Assembly (NCBI GenBank): GCA_044326505.1
Contig: JBIRBF010000071.1
Coordinates: 1 to 12,774, forward strand
Length of the DNA: 12,774 nucleotides
Direction of reading: 5' to 3'
Origin: JACJWR01 sp044326505
GTDB taxonomy: Bacteria; Actinomycetota; Actinomycetes; S36-B12; UBA10799
Part shown: one piece after another, positions 1-6,597 of the stretch
Position numbering within the stretch: position 1 is the first letter of the stretch
Layout: every line of letters begins with the position of its first letter
Notes under the pieces: generated by a model
Told to the model about the DNA's origin: nothing
Seen by the model: only the letters and a program-made list of their open reading frames with translations
The model's database searches: none
Translations under genes and position numbers: made by a program

Positions 1-89
1 GCGCCCCGGCGGCCGAAGGGGTCACAGCCACGGGCTAGGGCCGCGAGCCGGTTCTCGGTCCGCGACCCGGCTGGTGCTCGCGGGCGGCT
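1..89. other. Edge segment with nested inverted repeat, no clear gene
   Basis: No complete gene is seen here. One plus-strand frame is open from the window edge to a TAG at 36-38 (ending A-E-G-V-T-A-T-G), so the last codons of a plus-strand gene could lie here, but eleven residues are too few to identify. Positions 41-47 (CCGCGAG) pair with 77-83 (CTCGCGG), and CCGG at 48-51 pairs with CCGG at 67-70. This nested inverted repeat lies just past the stop of the PPA1309-family gene and could be a terminator, but it has no T-run on either strand. Confidence 0.3.
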
Positions 90-584
90 CTAGGGAGCGA
101 GGCTGCGGGCGAGTGCCTGGCCCAGCCCCGGTACGAGGTGCTCGCCGGCCGACTGCCGGATGAGCTCGTCATGGCCCTTCACCCGAACCACGCAGTGCTC
201 GTCCCCGCCCCGGGTCGCGCCAACCACCAACCGGACGTCGACGGCCCGCGGGTCCTGCCCGGGCGGGCCTGCCGGCTCGGCGTCGCCGGGGAGCACCAGG
301 CGTTCGACGACCACAGCCGCCCCGACCACGGCTTCGGGCCACTCGATGAGCGGCAGCATCTGGTCCAACGGCCGCTCGACGTCGTACCCGTCCTGCTCGA
401 TCGCCGTCAGCGTTCCCGGCGACAGTCCGAGTTCGGCCGCGAGCGCGGGCTCGTCGGCGAGCAGCAGGTCGCTGCTGACCAGACCGAACAGCCGGGCTGG
501 TTGGTCCCAGCCCGCACGGGCGGTCTCGGCTTCGAGTTCTTCGAGCACGGCCTGAAGGGCTGTTTGCCACACCTGCGGTTGCAT
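90..584 (-). CDS. PPA1309-family conserved actinobacterial protein
   Basis: This 164-residue protein reads MQPQVWQTALQAVLEELEAE at its start and resembles the small, soluble, uncharacterised actinobacterial proteins named PPA1309 family, which are typically encoded next to a UPF0182 gene, as here. It is acidic, has no signal peptide or membrane segment, and contains a central W-D-Q-P-A-R-L-F-G-L-V block (residues about 39-49) followed by an acidic helix-rich part. The ATG at 584-582 is chosen because the family begins with this tract. A GAGAGG purine run lies about 10 bases upstream. The frame stays open far upstream, but that part is antisense to UPF0182 and is not protein-like. The gene diverges from UPF0182 with only 24 bases between start codons, so the two probably share regulation. 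The molecular function is unknown; the family name rests on recognition of sequence and context. Confidence 0.8.
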   Translation of the reverse strand: MQPQVWQTALQAVLEELEAETARAGWDQPARLFGLVSSDLLLADEPALAAELGLSPGTLTAIEQDGYDVERPLDQMLPLIEWPEAVVGAAVVVERLVLPGDAEPAGPPGQDPRAVDVRLVVGATRGGDEHCVVRVKGHDELIRQSAGEHLVPGLGQALARSLAP

Positions 585-599
585 GGGCCGAGCCTCTCG

Positions 600-605
600 T
601 AGGGT
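600..605 (+). promoter_or_regulatory. Putative -10 element of the UPF0182 gene
   Basis: TAGGGT fits the loose actinobacterial TANNNT -10 pattern and ends seven bases before the second in-frame GTG (612), the spacing expected for a leaderless transcript. A TTGCAT at 579-584 would be a -35 with a short 15-base spacer, and it overlaps the start codon of the divergent gene. This is inferred from spacing only. Confidence 0.3.
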
Positions 606-608
606 GGG

Positions 609-3596
609 GTGGTGACATTCGCCACCCCACCTGCTGCAGTCGGTCCGGATGACGACGACGAGGCCCCCCGTCGGGGCAGGGTTCTGATCCCAACCTTGCT
701 CGTCCTCGGCATCCTCGCCGTGGTTTTCGTGATCTTCACGGGTTTCTACACCGACTGGCTGTGGTTCCGCTCGGTGGACAAGACCAGTGTCTTCACGACT
801 GAGCTGACGGTGAAGGTAGGCCTGTTCGTCGCGTTCGGACTCGCGATGGCCCTCGTCGTGGGCGGATCCATGTGGATGGCCTACAAGTTCCGGCCGTTCT
901 TCACCACCGACAGTCCCGAGCAGGAGGGGCTCGAGCGGTATCGGGCCTCGCTGGAGTCGGTGCGCAAACCCGCGCTCTTCGTGGTGTCCATCGTGATCGG
1001 GCTGCTCGCTGGCGTGTCGGCGGCTGGCCAGTGGCAGCTGTGGATGCTGTGGCGCAATGGCGGCAGTTTCGGCTCGACCGACGCCCACTTCGGCGTCGAT
1101 GTCGGTTTCTGGGTCTTCGACTACCCAGCCATCCGTTTCGCGATCGGCTTCCTGTTCACCGCGCTCTTCTTCGCCCTCGTCGTCAATGCGGTGGTGAACT
1201 ACCTCTACGGCGGTTTGCAGATCCAGTCGCCGGGGGAGCGGGTGTCGCGCGGCGCCAGGGTGCAGCTGAGCCTCATCGTCGGCGCGATGATGCTGCTGAA
1301 GGCCGTGTCCTACTGGCTCGACCGCTACGGACTCGCGGTCAAGGACGACGAGCTCGTGCAGGGCTTCAGCGGCCTGAAGTTCCGCGACACCAACGCCATG
1401 CTGCCGGCCAAGACGATCCTCGCCTTCGTCGCGCTGATTGTCGCGCTGCTGTTCTTCGTCAACGCCTTCAAGGCCATCTGGAAAGTCGCCCTGGCCGGCT
1501 TGGCGCTGATGGTGCTGTCGGCGCTCGTGATCGGGGGGATCTACCCAGCGGTCGTGCAGCAGTTCCAGGTCAAGCCGAGCGAGCTCGTGCGGGAGGGGCC
1601 GTACATCCAGCGCAACATCGAGGCCACACGCGAGGCGTACGACCTGGACGACGTCGATACCCAGGACTACGCGGCAACCGCCGATCCCGATGCGGCCGCG
1701 ATCATGGCGGACGCCGGAACGATCAACAACATCCGACTGCTCGACCCCTCGATCGTGTCGCCCACCTATCGCGCTCTGCAGCAGATCCGCGGCTTCTATT
1801 CCTTCCCCGACAACCTCGATATCGACCGCTACACCATCGACGGCGCGCAGCGGGGCGCGGTGGTGAGCGTGCGCGAGCTCGATCAGGCCGGTATCCCGGA
1901 CTCGCAGCGCAACTGGGCCAACGACCACGTCGTGTACACCCACGGCTACGGGTTCGTGGCCGCCTATGACGACCGCGTCAACACCAACGGGACGCCGGAG
2001 TTCTTCGAGTACGACATTCCGCCGGAGGGCAAGCTGAATGTCGAGCAGCCCCGGGTGTACTTCGGCGAGAGCTCGCCGGACTACTCGATCGTCGGTGGTC
2101 CGGACGGCTCGACGCCGCGCGAGATCGACTACCCGGATGACTCCGACCCGACCGGTCAGCGCAACAACACCTACGACGGCAAAGGCGGCGCCCCCGTGGG
2201 CTCGCCGTTCAACCGGCTCGCTTTCGCCGTGCGGTTCGGGGAGCCCAACATCATGCTGTCCGACCTGGTCAACTCCGACTCCCGGATCATGTGGGACCGG
2301 ACCCCGCGGGAGCGGCTGGCCAAGGTGGCGCCGTGGCTGACCCCTGATGGCGACCCCTACTCGGCGGTGGTGAACGGTCGAATCGTCTGGATCCTCGACG
2401 CCTACACCAAGACCGACCAGTACCCCTACTCCACCCGAGTGGACCTCAACGACGCCACGTCGGACTCGATCACCACCACCTCGACCAACGTGTTCGCCCT
2501 GCCGCAGGACCGCGTCAACTACATGCGCAACTCGGTCAAGGCCGTGGTTGATGCCTATGACGGCACCGTCGATCTGTACGCCTGGGACGAGGCCGATCCC
2601 ATCCTGCAGACCTGGCAGCGGGCGTTCCCGGGGGTGGTGAAGCCCAAGGCCGACATGAACCCCGAACTGGTGTCGCACGTGCGCTACCCGGAGGACCTGT
2701 TCAAGGTTCAGCGGCAGGTCTACTCGCGCTACCACGTCACCGACCCGGCGGCGTTCTACAACGGCCAGGACTTCTGGATCGTTCCGAACGACCCCACCGA
2801 TCGGCAGTCCAACCAGTACCAGCCGCCCTACTACCTGACCCTCAAGATGCCCGGCCAGACGGCGCCCGCGTTCTCGCTGACGACGGCGTATTCGCCGGCC
2901 AAGCGGCAGACCCTGGCGGCGTTCATGGCAGTGGACTCGGCACCGGGGGACGGGTATGGCAAATTCCGGGTGCTGCAGCTACCTCGCAACACGACGATCC
3001 CCGGGCCGGTGCAGGTGCAGAATACCTTCGAATCCGATCCGGAAGTCGCCTCGCAGCTATCGCTGCTGCGTCGCGGGGGCTCGGAGGTCGAGCTCGGCAA
3101 CCTGCTTTCGTTGCCAGTCGGCGGCGGCATGCTCTACGTCGAGCCGGTCTATGTGCGGGCGAGCGAGGGCGGGTATCCGCTGATGCGCAAGGTGCTGGTG
3201 TCCTTCGGCACCAAGGTCGGGTTCTCCGACACGCTGTCGCAGTCCCTTGCGGCCGTGTTCGGGCCGAGCGCGGGCACGATCGGGTCGCCCACGACCCCGA
3301 CCACGCCGGGCGAACCGACCACGCCTGCCGTTCCGCTCAACGAGCTCGAACAGGCGCTGGCCGATGCCGACAAGGCCTACAGCGACGGTGTCGAGGCCTT
3401 GAAGAGCGGCGATTTCACGGCCTACGGCGAGGCTCAGAAGCGGCTGTCAGAGGCGATCAAGAAGGCGCAAGGGATCGCGACCGCCGCTGCTGGTGCGCCA
3501 GCGACTCCAAGCCCGTCTGCGACTGCGGCGCCCACGCCAGCCGAGCCGACTCCCGAGGCAACGGCCACGGCCGCGCCCGCACCGCCGGCGGCTTGA
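609..3596 (+). CDS. UPF0182 family multi-pass membrane protein
   Basis: This 995-residue protein belongs to the UPF0182 (COG1615) family, common in actinobacteria and of unknown function. After a short acidic N-terminus, seven hydrophobic helices are visible at about residues 24-46, 69-92, 121-143, 172-198, 217-232, 269-288 and 294-316. The family signature T-D-W-L-W-F-R-S-V follows the first helix. Residues from about 320 to 886 form a large domain, presumably extracytoplasmic. Then come a Pro/Thr-rich linker (887-909), a charged helical segment (910-954) and an Ala/Pro/Thr-rich tail (955-995). Length is normal for the family. The start is GTG at 609 or GTG at 612; there is no well-spaced ribosome-binding site, and a TAGGGT at 600-605 could be a -10 for leaderless initiation at 612. 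The stop codon sits in the loop of a hairpin that may end transcription towards the convergent hydrolase gene. Confidence 0.93.
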   Translation: MVTFATPPAAVGPDDDDEAPRRGRVLIPTLLVLGILAVVFVIFTGFYTDWLWFRSVDKTSVFTTELTVKVGLFVAFGLAMALVVGGSMWMAYKFRPFFTTDSPEQEGLERYRASLESVRKPALFVVSIVIGLLAGVSAAGQWQLWMLWRNGGSFGSTDAHFGVDVGFWVFDYPAIRFAIGFLFTALFFALVVNAVVNYLYGGLQIQSPGERVSRGARVQLSLIVGAMMLLKAVSYWLDRYGLAVKDDELVQGFSGLKFRDTNAMLPAKTILAFVALIVALLFFVNAFKAIWKVALAGLALMVLSALVIGGIYPAVVQQFQVKPSELVREGPYIQRNIEATREAYDLDDVDTQDYAATADPDAAAIMADAGTINNIRLLDPSIVSPTYRALQQIRGFYSFPDNLDIDRYTIDGAQRGAVVSVRELDQAGIPDSQRNWANDHVVYTHGYGFVAAYDDRVNTNGTPEFFEYDIPPEGKLNVEQPRVYFGESSPDYSIVGGPDGSTPREIDYPDDSDPTGQRNNTYDGKGGAPVGSPFNRLAFAVRFGEPNIMLSDLVNSDSRIMWDRTPRERLAKVAPWLTPDGDPYSAVVNGRIVWILDAYTKTDQYPYSTRVDLNDATSDSITTTSTNVFALPQDRVNYMRNSVKAVVDAYDGTVDLYAWDEADPILQTWQRAFPGVVKPKADMNPELVSHVRYPEDLFKVQRQVYSRYHVTDPAAFYNGQDFWIVPNDPTDRQSNQYQPPYYLTLKMPGQTAPAFSLTTAYSPAKRQTLAAFMAVDSAPGDGYGKFRVLQLPRNTTIPGPVQVQNTFESDPEVASQLSLLRRGGSEVELGNLLSLPVGGGMLYVEPVYVRASEGGYPLMRKVLVSFGTKVGFSDTLSQSLAAVFGPSAGTIGSPTTPTTPGEPTTPAVPLNELEQALADADKAYSDGVEALKSGDFTAYGEAQKRLSEAIKKAQGIATAAAGAPATPSPSATAAPTPAEPTPEATATAAPAPPAA

Positions 3597-3607
3597 TCGC
3601 CGTCGGC
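3584..3607. terminator. Hairpin between convergent genes
   Basis: A 9-bp stem pairs 3584-3592 with 3599-3607 around a six-base loop (TTGATC), with one G-U wobble when read on the plus strand. The UPF0182 stop codon lies in the loop. No T-run follows on either side, so this would be a U-less terminator between UPF0182 and the convergent hydrolase gene, whose stop codons are 13 bases apart. Confidence 0.4.
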
Positions 3608-3609
3608 TC

Positions 3610-4191
3610 TCACGGAAGCTCGAGGAGCCGGCCGAGCAGTGACTCGCCCAGCGGCCACGGGCCGTGCCCCGAATCGACGTTGATGTGGCCCAGGTCGCCC
3701 GCGTCGACGAGCTCGCTGCCCCAGGAGCGGGCCATCTCGATGGCGCGCGCGAAGGTCACGTAGGGGTCGCTGCGGCTGGTGACGACGATGCTGTGGAACC
3801 CGAGGGGATTGAGGGGAATCGGCGCGAAGGGGCGCAGCTGCTCAGGCGTGTGGTCGGGGGAGTCGGCGTCTGCGGGACCGACCAGCATGGCCGCATGGAC
3901 CATCGTGCCGGCCGACTCGGCCCCCCTGGTAACTGACCAATGGGCGACGAGTGCGCAGCCGAGGCTGTGGGCCACGAGCACCGGCGGAGTCGGGCAGTCT
4001 GCGATCGCTCGATCCAGTGCCCTGCACCACTCTTCGACTCCAGGGTGCTCCCAGTCGCTCTGCTCGAGCTTGACGAAGTGGGGGTTGTCGCGCAGCCAGA
4101 TCGACTGCCAGTGGGTGGGCCCGGAGTCGCGCCAGCCGGGGATGATCACGACTGGAGGCTGAGCGGACGAGCCTTCCGATGCTGAGCTCAT
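3610..4191 (-). CDS. RBBP9/YdeN-family alpha/beta serine hydrolase
   Basis: This 193-residue protein is a small alpha/beta hydrolase of the RBBP9/YdeN type (family DUF1234-like), probably a cytoplasmic serine hydrolase of unknown substrate. The family start V-V-I-I-P-G-W-R-D-S-G-P-T-H-W-Q is at residues 14-29. The nucleophile elbow A-H-S-L-G places Ser76 as nucleophile. Asp142 in S-R-S-D-P-Y and His169 in G-D-L-G-H-I complete a plausible triad, followed by the family's S-G-H-G-P-W-P. Length is usual for the family and no signal peptide is seen. The ATG at 4191-4189 is chosen because an AGAGGGAG ribosome-binding site lies just upstream. A longer in-frame start near 4317 would run through the tRNA gene. 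It is convergent with UPF0182 and divergent from the tRNA. Confidence 0.88.
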   Translation of the reverse strand: MSSASEGSSAQPPVVIIPGWRDSGPTHWQSIWLRDNPHFVKLEQSDWEHPGVEEWCRALDRAIADCPTPPVLVAHSLGCALVAHWSVTRGAESAGTMVHAAMLVGPADADSPDHTPEQLRPFAPIPLNPLGFHSIVVTSRSDPYVTFARAIEMARSWGSELVDAGDLGHINVDSGHGPWPLGESLLGRLLELP

Positions 4192-4263
4192 GCGGGGACT
4201 CCCTCTGCTCACGGTCGCGGCGAGCGTGCTGCGGGCACCTTCCTGGGTGCCGCGCGCACATGG

Positions 4264-4269
4264 TAAGGT
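4264..4269 (+). promoter_or_regulatory. Putative -10 of the tRNA-fMet gene
   Basis: TAAGGT lies 11 bases before the mature tRNA 5' end, giving an expected transcript start a few bases upstream of it. The region where a -35 should be (about 4240-4246, TTCCTGG) matches the consensus poorly. Confidence 0.35.
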
Positions 4270-4280
4270 TGGGTCACCAA

Positions 4281-4354
4281 CGCGGGGTGGAGCAGCTCGG
4301 TAGCTCGCTGGGCTCATAACCCAGAGGTCGCAGGTTCAAATCCTGCCCCCGCTA
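4281..4354 (+). tRNA. Initiator tRNA-fMet (CAT)
   Basis: A full cloverleaf folds. The acceptor stem is CGCGGGG with CCCCGC and an unpaired C1-T72, a hallmark of bacterial initiators (no Watson-Crick pair at 1-72). The D arm is GAGC/GCTC, the anticodon stem carries the initiator-specific three G-C pairs (GGG C-T-CAT-AA CCC) with anticodon CAT at 4315-4317, and the T arm is GCAGG-TTCAAAT-CCTGC. The discriminator is A at 4354. The CCA tail is not encoded; the next bases are CGC. The sequence closely resembles the initiator tRNA of other actinobacteria such as mycobacteria. A strong terminator follows, so it is probably a single-gene transcript. Confidence 0.97.
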
Positions 4355-4388
4355 CGCAATCGCAGGTCGACAAAACCTGCGCACACAA

Positions 4389-4427
4389 GTCGGCCCGGAA
4401 CCCAGGTTCCCGGCCGACGTGGTTTTT
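4389..4427 (+). terminator. Intrinsic terminator of the tRNA gene
   Basis: A 14-bp inverted repeat with one mismatch (4389-4402 with 4405-4418, loop CA) is followed by GTGG and a run of five T at 4423-4427. This is a classic rho-independent terminator 34 bases after the tRNA. A smaller 7-bp hairpin (4361-4367 with 4375-4381) sits between the tRNA and this terminator. Confidence 0.85.
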
Positions 4428-4553
4428 CCGGGCCAGGAACACCCGTTCAGGCTGCTTCGAGCCGTCGTTCCAGGGTTCCGAGTCCCAGCGAGGGGAAGCG
4501 CCGGGCAGGCGACTGCCTCGAGCGGGCAGGCTTCGCGACCCGCACCCTGAGGG
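4428..4553. other. Intergenic stretch between tRNA terminator and IS remnant
   Basis: I see no gene here. On the minus strand an open frame ends at a TGA at 4447-4449 with a charged tail (T-L-E-R-R-L-E-A-A), which could be a fragment of another gene or of the inserted element, but it has no recognisable domain. Together with the remnant above it forms the roughly 500-base region without a functional gene upstream of the phosphoesterase. Confidence 0.4.
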
Positions 4554-4862
4554 TCAGGCTGGGCCGTTCGGGTTTCGGTTTTCGTCGACGGTGCGCTCGA
4601 CCACGGGCCGATTCGCGCGTGTCCACGACCGGTAGGACCGCGCGGCGACCTGACAGACCTGCTCGCGCAGCACCTGGCAGACCGACTCGACCGCGTGGCC
4701 CGCTGCCCGCCGTCGATCTGGGCCTGCACGACCCAGCGCCGGGCCGTCCCCTTTTCCGACCCCCTGCCTGCGGGCGACCGCCTCCGCCGCGGCGGTCAGC
4801 GACGGATACTCCGGCAGGTGCTCAAGGTCCTGGCGCGCCGGGAACCTGGTTTCGCAGTAACG
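4554..4862 (-). pseudogene. Decayed IS3-family transposase (orfA/orfB remnant)
   Basis: Three pieces of an actinobacterial IS3-type transposase can be read in order on the minus strand. Piece one (about 4862-4752) gives E-H-L-P-E-Y-P-S-L-T-A-A-A-E-A-V-A-R-R and G-V-G-K, the helix-turn-helix start of OrfA. A one-base shift at an AAAAGGGG run moves the frame to R-R-W-V-V-Q-A-Q-I-D-G-G-Q-R-A (to about 4697). At about 4700 the sequence jumps straight to A-G-H-A-V-E-S-V-C-Q-V-L-R-E-Q and S-Y-R-S-W-T-R-A-N-R-P, the start of OrfB. The end of OrfA and the beginning of OrfB are therefore missing, an internal deletion. OrfB stops at 4554-4556 after about 45 residues, so the DDE catalytic core is absent and the element cannot move. 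No terminal inverted repeats were found. The assignment rests on recalled family sequence. Confidence 0.7.
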
Positions 4863-4923
4863 TCGCGGTGGCTGCACTGAGCGCCGACCCGGCATCGCCG
4901 AGCGGCAGTCTGAAGGGACCCCC

Positions 4924-6585
4924 ATGACTGAGCACTCCCGCGACAACGCCATGGACCACGTCGTTCTCGTGCTCTTCGAGAACCGCTCCCTGGACAACCT
5001 CCTTGGCCACCTCTACGGGCCGGCGGACGGTAAGCAGTTCGAGGGGGTTGTGGGCAAGGAGCTGTCGAATCCGGTCCCCAGTTGGGCTGAGCATCAGCCA
5101 TCGGACGGCAGCGGCCGCGTCGCGTACCACCCGACCGACGACCTCGACGCGCCCAACCCCGACTCGGGGGAGGAGTATTTCCACACCAACACCCAGCTGT
5201 TCAACACGATCGACCAGGCGAATATCGGCAAGATCGGCAAGGACGTGTCCGCACCGTGGAACGTGCCTGCACCGGGCGCCGTGCCGACGATGGATGGTTT
5301 CGTCACCGACTACATCAGCACCTTCACCGGCGAGGTCGGCCGCCAGCCCACCTACGACGAGTACGCCCAGATCATGACCGGCTACACGCCCGAGCAGCTC
5401 CCCGTGCTCAGCGGAATCGCACGGGACTTCGGGGTCTTCGACCACTGGTTCTGTGAGGTGCCCTCGCAGACCTTCATGAACCGCTCGTTCTGGACTGCGG
5501 CGACCTCGTCCGGGCTGACCGTCAACTCTCCCATGACAAACTTCGTGTACAAGAACGACGCCGAGACGATCTTCGACCGGCTCGAGGCCCACGGTAAGAC
5601 CTGGAAGGTCTACGTCATGGAGCCGTGCCCGGTGTCGTTTACCGCGCTGATCCACATGCCGCGGCTGAAGGACAAGTTGGCGACGAGCTTCGTGCCGTTC
5701 AGCCAGTTCGAAGAGGATGCCAAGAACGGCACGCTGCCGGACTTCGCGCTGATCGAGCCGAACCTGCTGGCTGGGCACGGCGACTACCACCCGGCGATGG
5801 GGCGCTCGTTCATCCCCGGCGACGTCGACGTCCCGCTCGATCCGCCGTCCTCGCTGTTGGCCGGCGAGGCGTTCCTGCAGCGTCTCTTCGACGCCTACCG
5901 GTCCATGGACAGCGAGACTGGCGCGAACGTCTTCAACACCACCCTGTTCATCGGTTGGGACGAGCCCGGCGGCACCTACGACCACGTGGCCCCCGGTGCG
6001 GTTCCGCCCCCGGACGCCGCCGCCGTTCCGGGCCAACTGGGCTTCACCTTCGACCGCTCGGGGTATCGGGTTCCGGCCATCGTCGTCTCGCCCTGGGTCG
6101 AATCAGGCTCGGTCTATAACAAGGAGCACCGCCACACCTCGATGGTCGCCACGCTGCGGGCGAAGTGGGGTCTGGGCGAGGCGTTCACCCAGCGCGATGA
6201 GGCGGCGGCGCCCTTCGATTACGTCTTCTCGCGCTCCACGCCGCGAGAGCCGAGCGAGTGGGCGTCGATCCAGGCCCACCCCGTCCCGCAATACCAGGTG
6301 GACTGGTCGAAGACGACACGCACCCTCAGCAACCTCGGGCAGGCCGCCACGCCGGCCGTCGTGGCAGAGCTGACCAAACTAGGCGTGGCCCTCCCGGCCG
6401 GCGTGGATGCGCCCGGGTTCGCGATCACCCCGAAGATGGGGTGGCACCTCGCGGAACTCCTCGCCTGGCACATCTTTCCAGGTCTGGCGCCGGCCGCTTC
6501 GGATGTCCAAGCCGTCGAGAAGGCCTTGCATGCGGAGGTCGCCGAGGCGATCGCGCAGGCGAAGACCGGCGCTCACCGGGGCTGA
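4924..6585 (+). CDS. PF04185-type phosphoesterase (AcpA / phospholipase C-like)
   Basis: This 553-residue protein belongs to the phosphoesterase family PF04185, which includes phospholipases C and the AcpA acid phosphatases. It should hydrolyse phosphomonoesters or phosphodiesters with a metal centre; the substrate is unknown. The signature D-H-V-V-L-V-L-F-E-N-R-S-L-D-N-L-L-G is at residues 11-28, with Glu19 and Asn20 as likely metal/catalytic residues. Ser181 in V-P-S-Q-T-F-M-N-R matches the active-site serine region. Asp346 and Glu347 in G-W-D-E-P-G-G-T-Y-D-H-V (His354) match the C-terminal metal-binding block, where AcpA has Asp-Asp. The ATG at 4924 has GAAGGG about eight bases upstream. 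Unusually there is no Sec or Tat signal: the catalytic domain begins almost at the first residue, so a cytoplasmic location is inferred. Its last 13 bases overlap the end of the convergent B12-binding gene. Confidence 0.9.
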   Translation: MTEHSRDNAMDHVVLVLFENRSLDNLLGHLYGPADGKQFEGVVGKELSNPVPSWAEHQPSDGSGRVAYHPTDDLDAPNPDSGEEYFHTNTQLFNTIDQANIGKIGKDVSAPWNVPAPGAVPTMDGFVTDYISTFTGEVGRQPTYDEYAQIMTGYTPEQLPVLSGIARDFGVFDHWFCEVPSQTFMNRSFWTAATSSGLTVNSPMTNFVYKNDAETIFDRLEAHGKTWKVYVMEPCPVSFTALIHMPRLKDKLATSFVPFSQFEEDAKNGTLPDFALIEPNLLAGHGDYHPAMGRSFIPGDVDVPLDPPSSLLAGEAFLQRLFDAYRSMDSETGANVFNTTLFIGWDEPGGTYDHVAPGAVPPPDAAAVPGQLGFTFDRSGYRVPAIVVSPWVESGSVYNKEHRHTSMVATLRAKWGLGEAFTQRDEAAAPFDYVFSRSTPREPSEWASIQAHPVPQYQVDWSKTTRTLSNLGQAATPAVVAELTKLGVALPAGVDAPGFAITPKMGWHLAELLAWHIFPGLAPAASDVQAVEKALHAEVAEAIAQAKTGAHRG

Positions 6586-6597
6586 ACGTCGGCGAGC
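6571..6597. terminator. Weak hairpin at convergent gene ends
   Basis: GCTCACC at 6571-6577 pairs with GGCGAGC at 6591-6597 around a 13-base loop, with one position that is a G-U wobble in the minus-strand RNA and a mismatch in the plus-strand RNA. It spans the overlapping ends of the phosphoesterase and B12-binding genes. No T-run follows, so a terminator role is only a possibility. Confidence 0.25.

Noticed and set aside
90..2735. Long minus-strand open frame (881 codons) across UPF0182 and the PPA1309-family gene
   Set aside because: Most of it is antisense to UPF0182 and has the Arg/Val/His-rich composition of a GC-rich shadow frame. Only the last 164 codons look like a real protein.
4192..4317. 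Extended start for the RBBP9-type hydrolase
   Set aside because: It would run through the tRNA gene; the ATG at 4191 has a good ribosome-binding site and fits the family length.
4361..4381. Hairpin sharing CGCAGGT with the tRNA T arm, possible attachment-site duplicate
   Set aside because: Shared identity is only about seven bases, and no integrase or second copy of the tRNA 3' end is present.
4447..4560. Minus-strand tail ending T-L-E-R-R-L-E-A-A as a truncated gene
   Set aside because: It looks like a protein C-terminus, but no domain is recognisable and GC-rich sequence gives such frames by chance.
4619..4927. Plus-strand 102-codon frame whose stop overlaps the phosphoesterase ATG
   Set aside because: The stop/start overlap looks like coupling, but the translation is Pro/Arg-rich and runs antisense to the transposase remnant.
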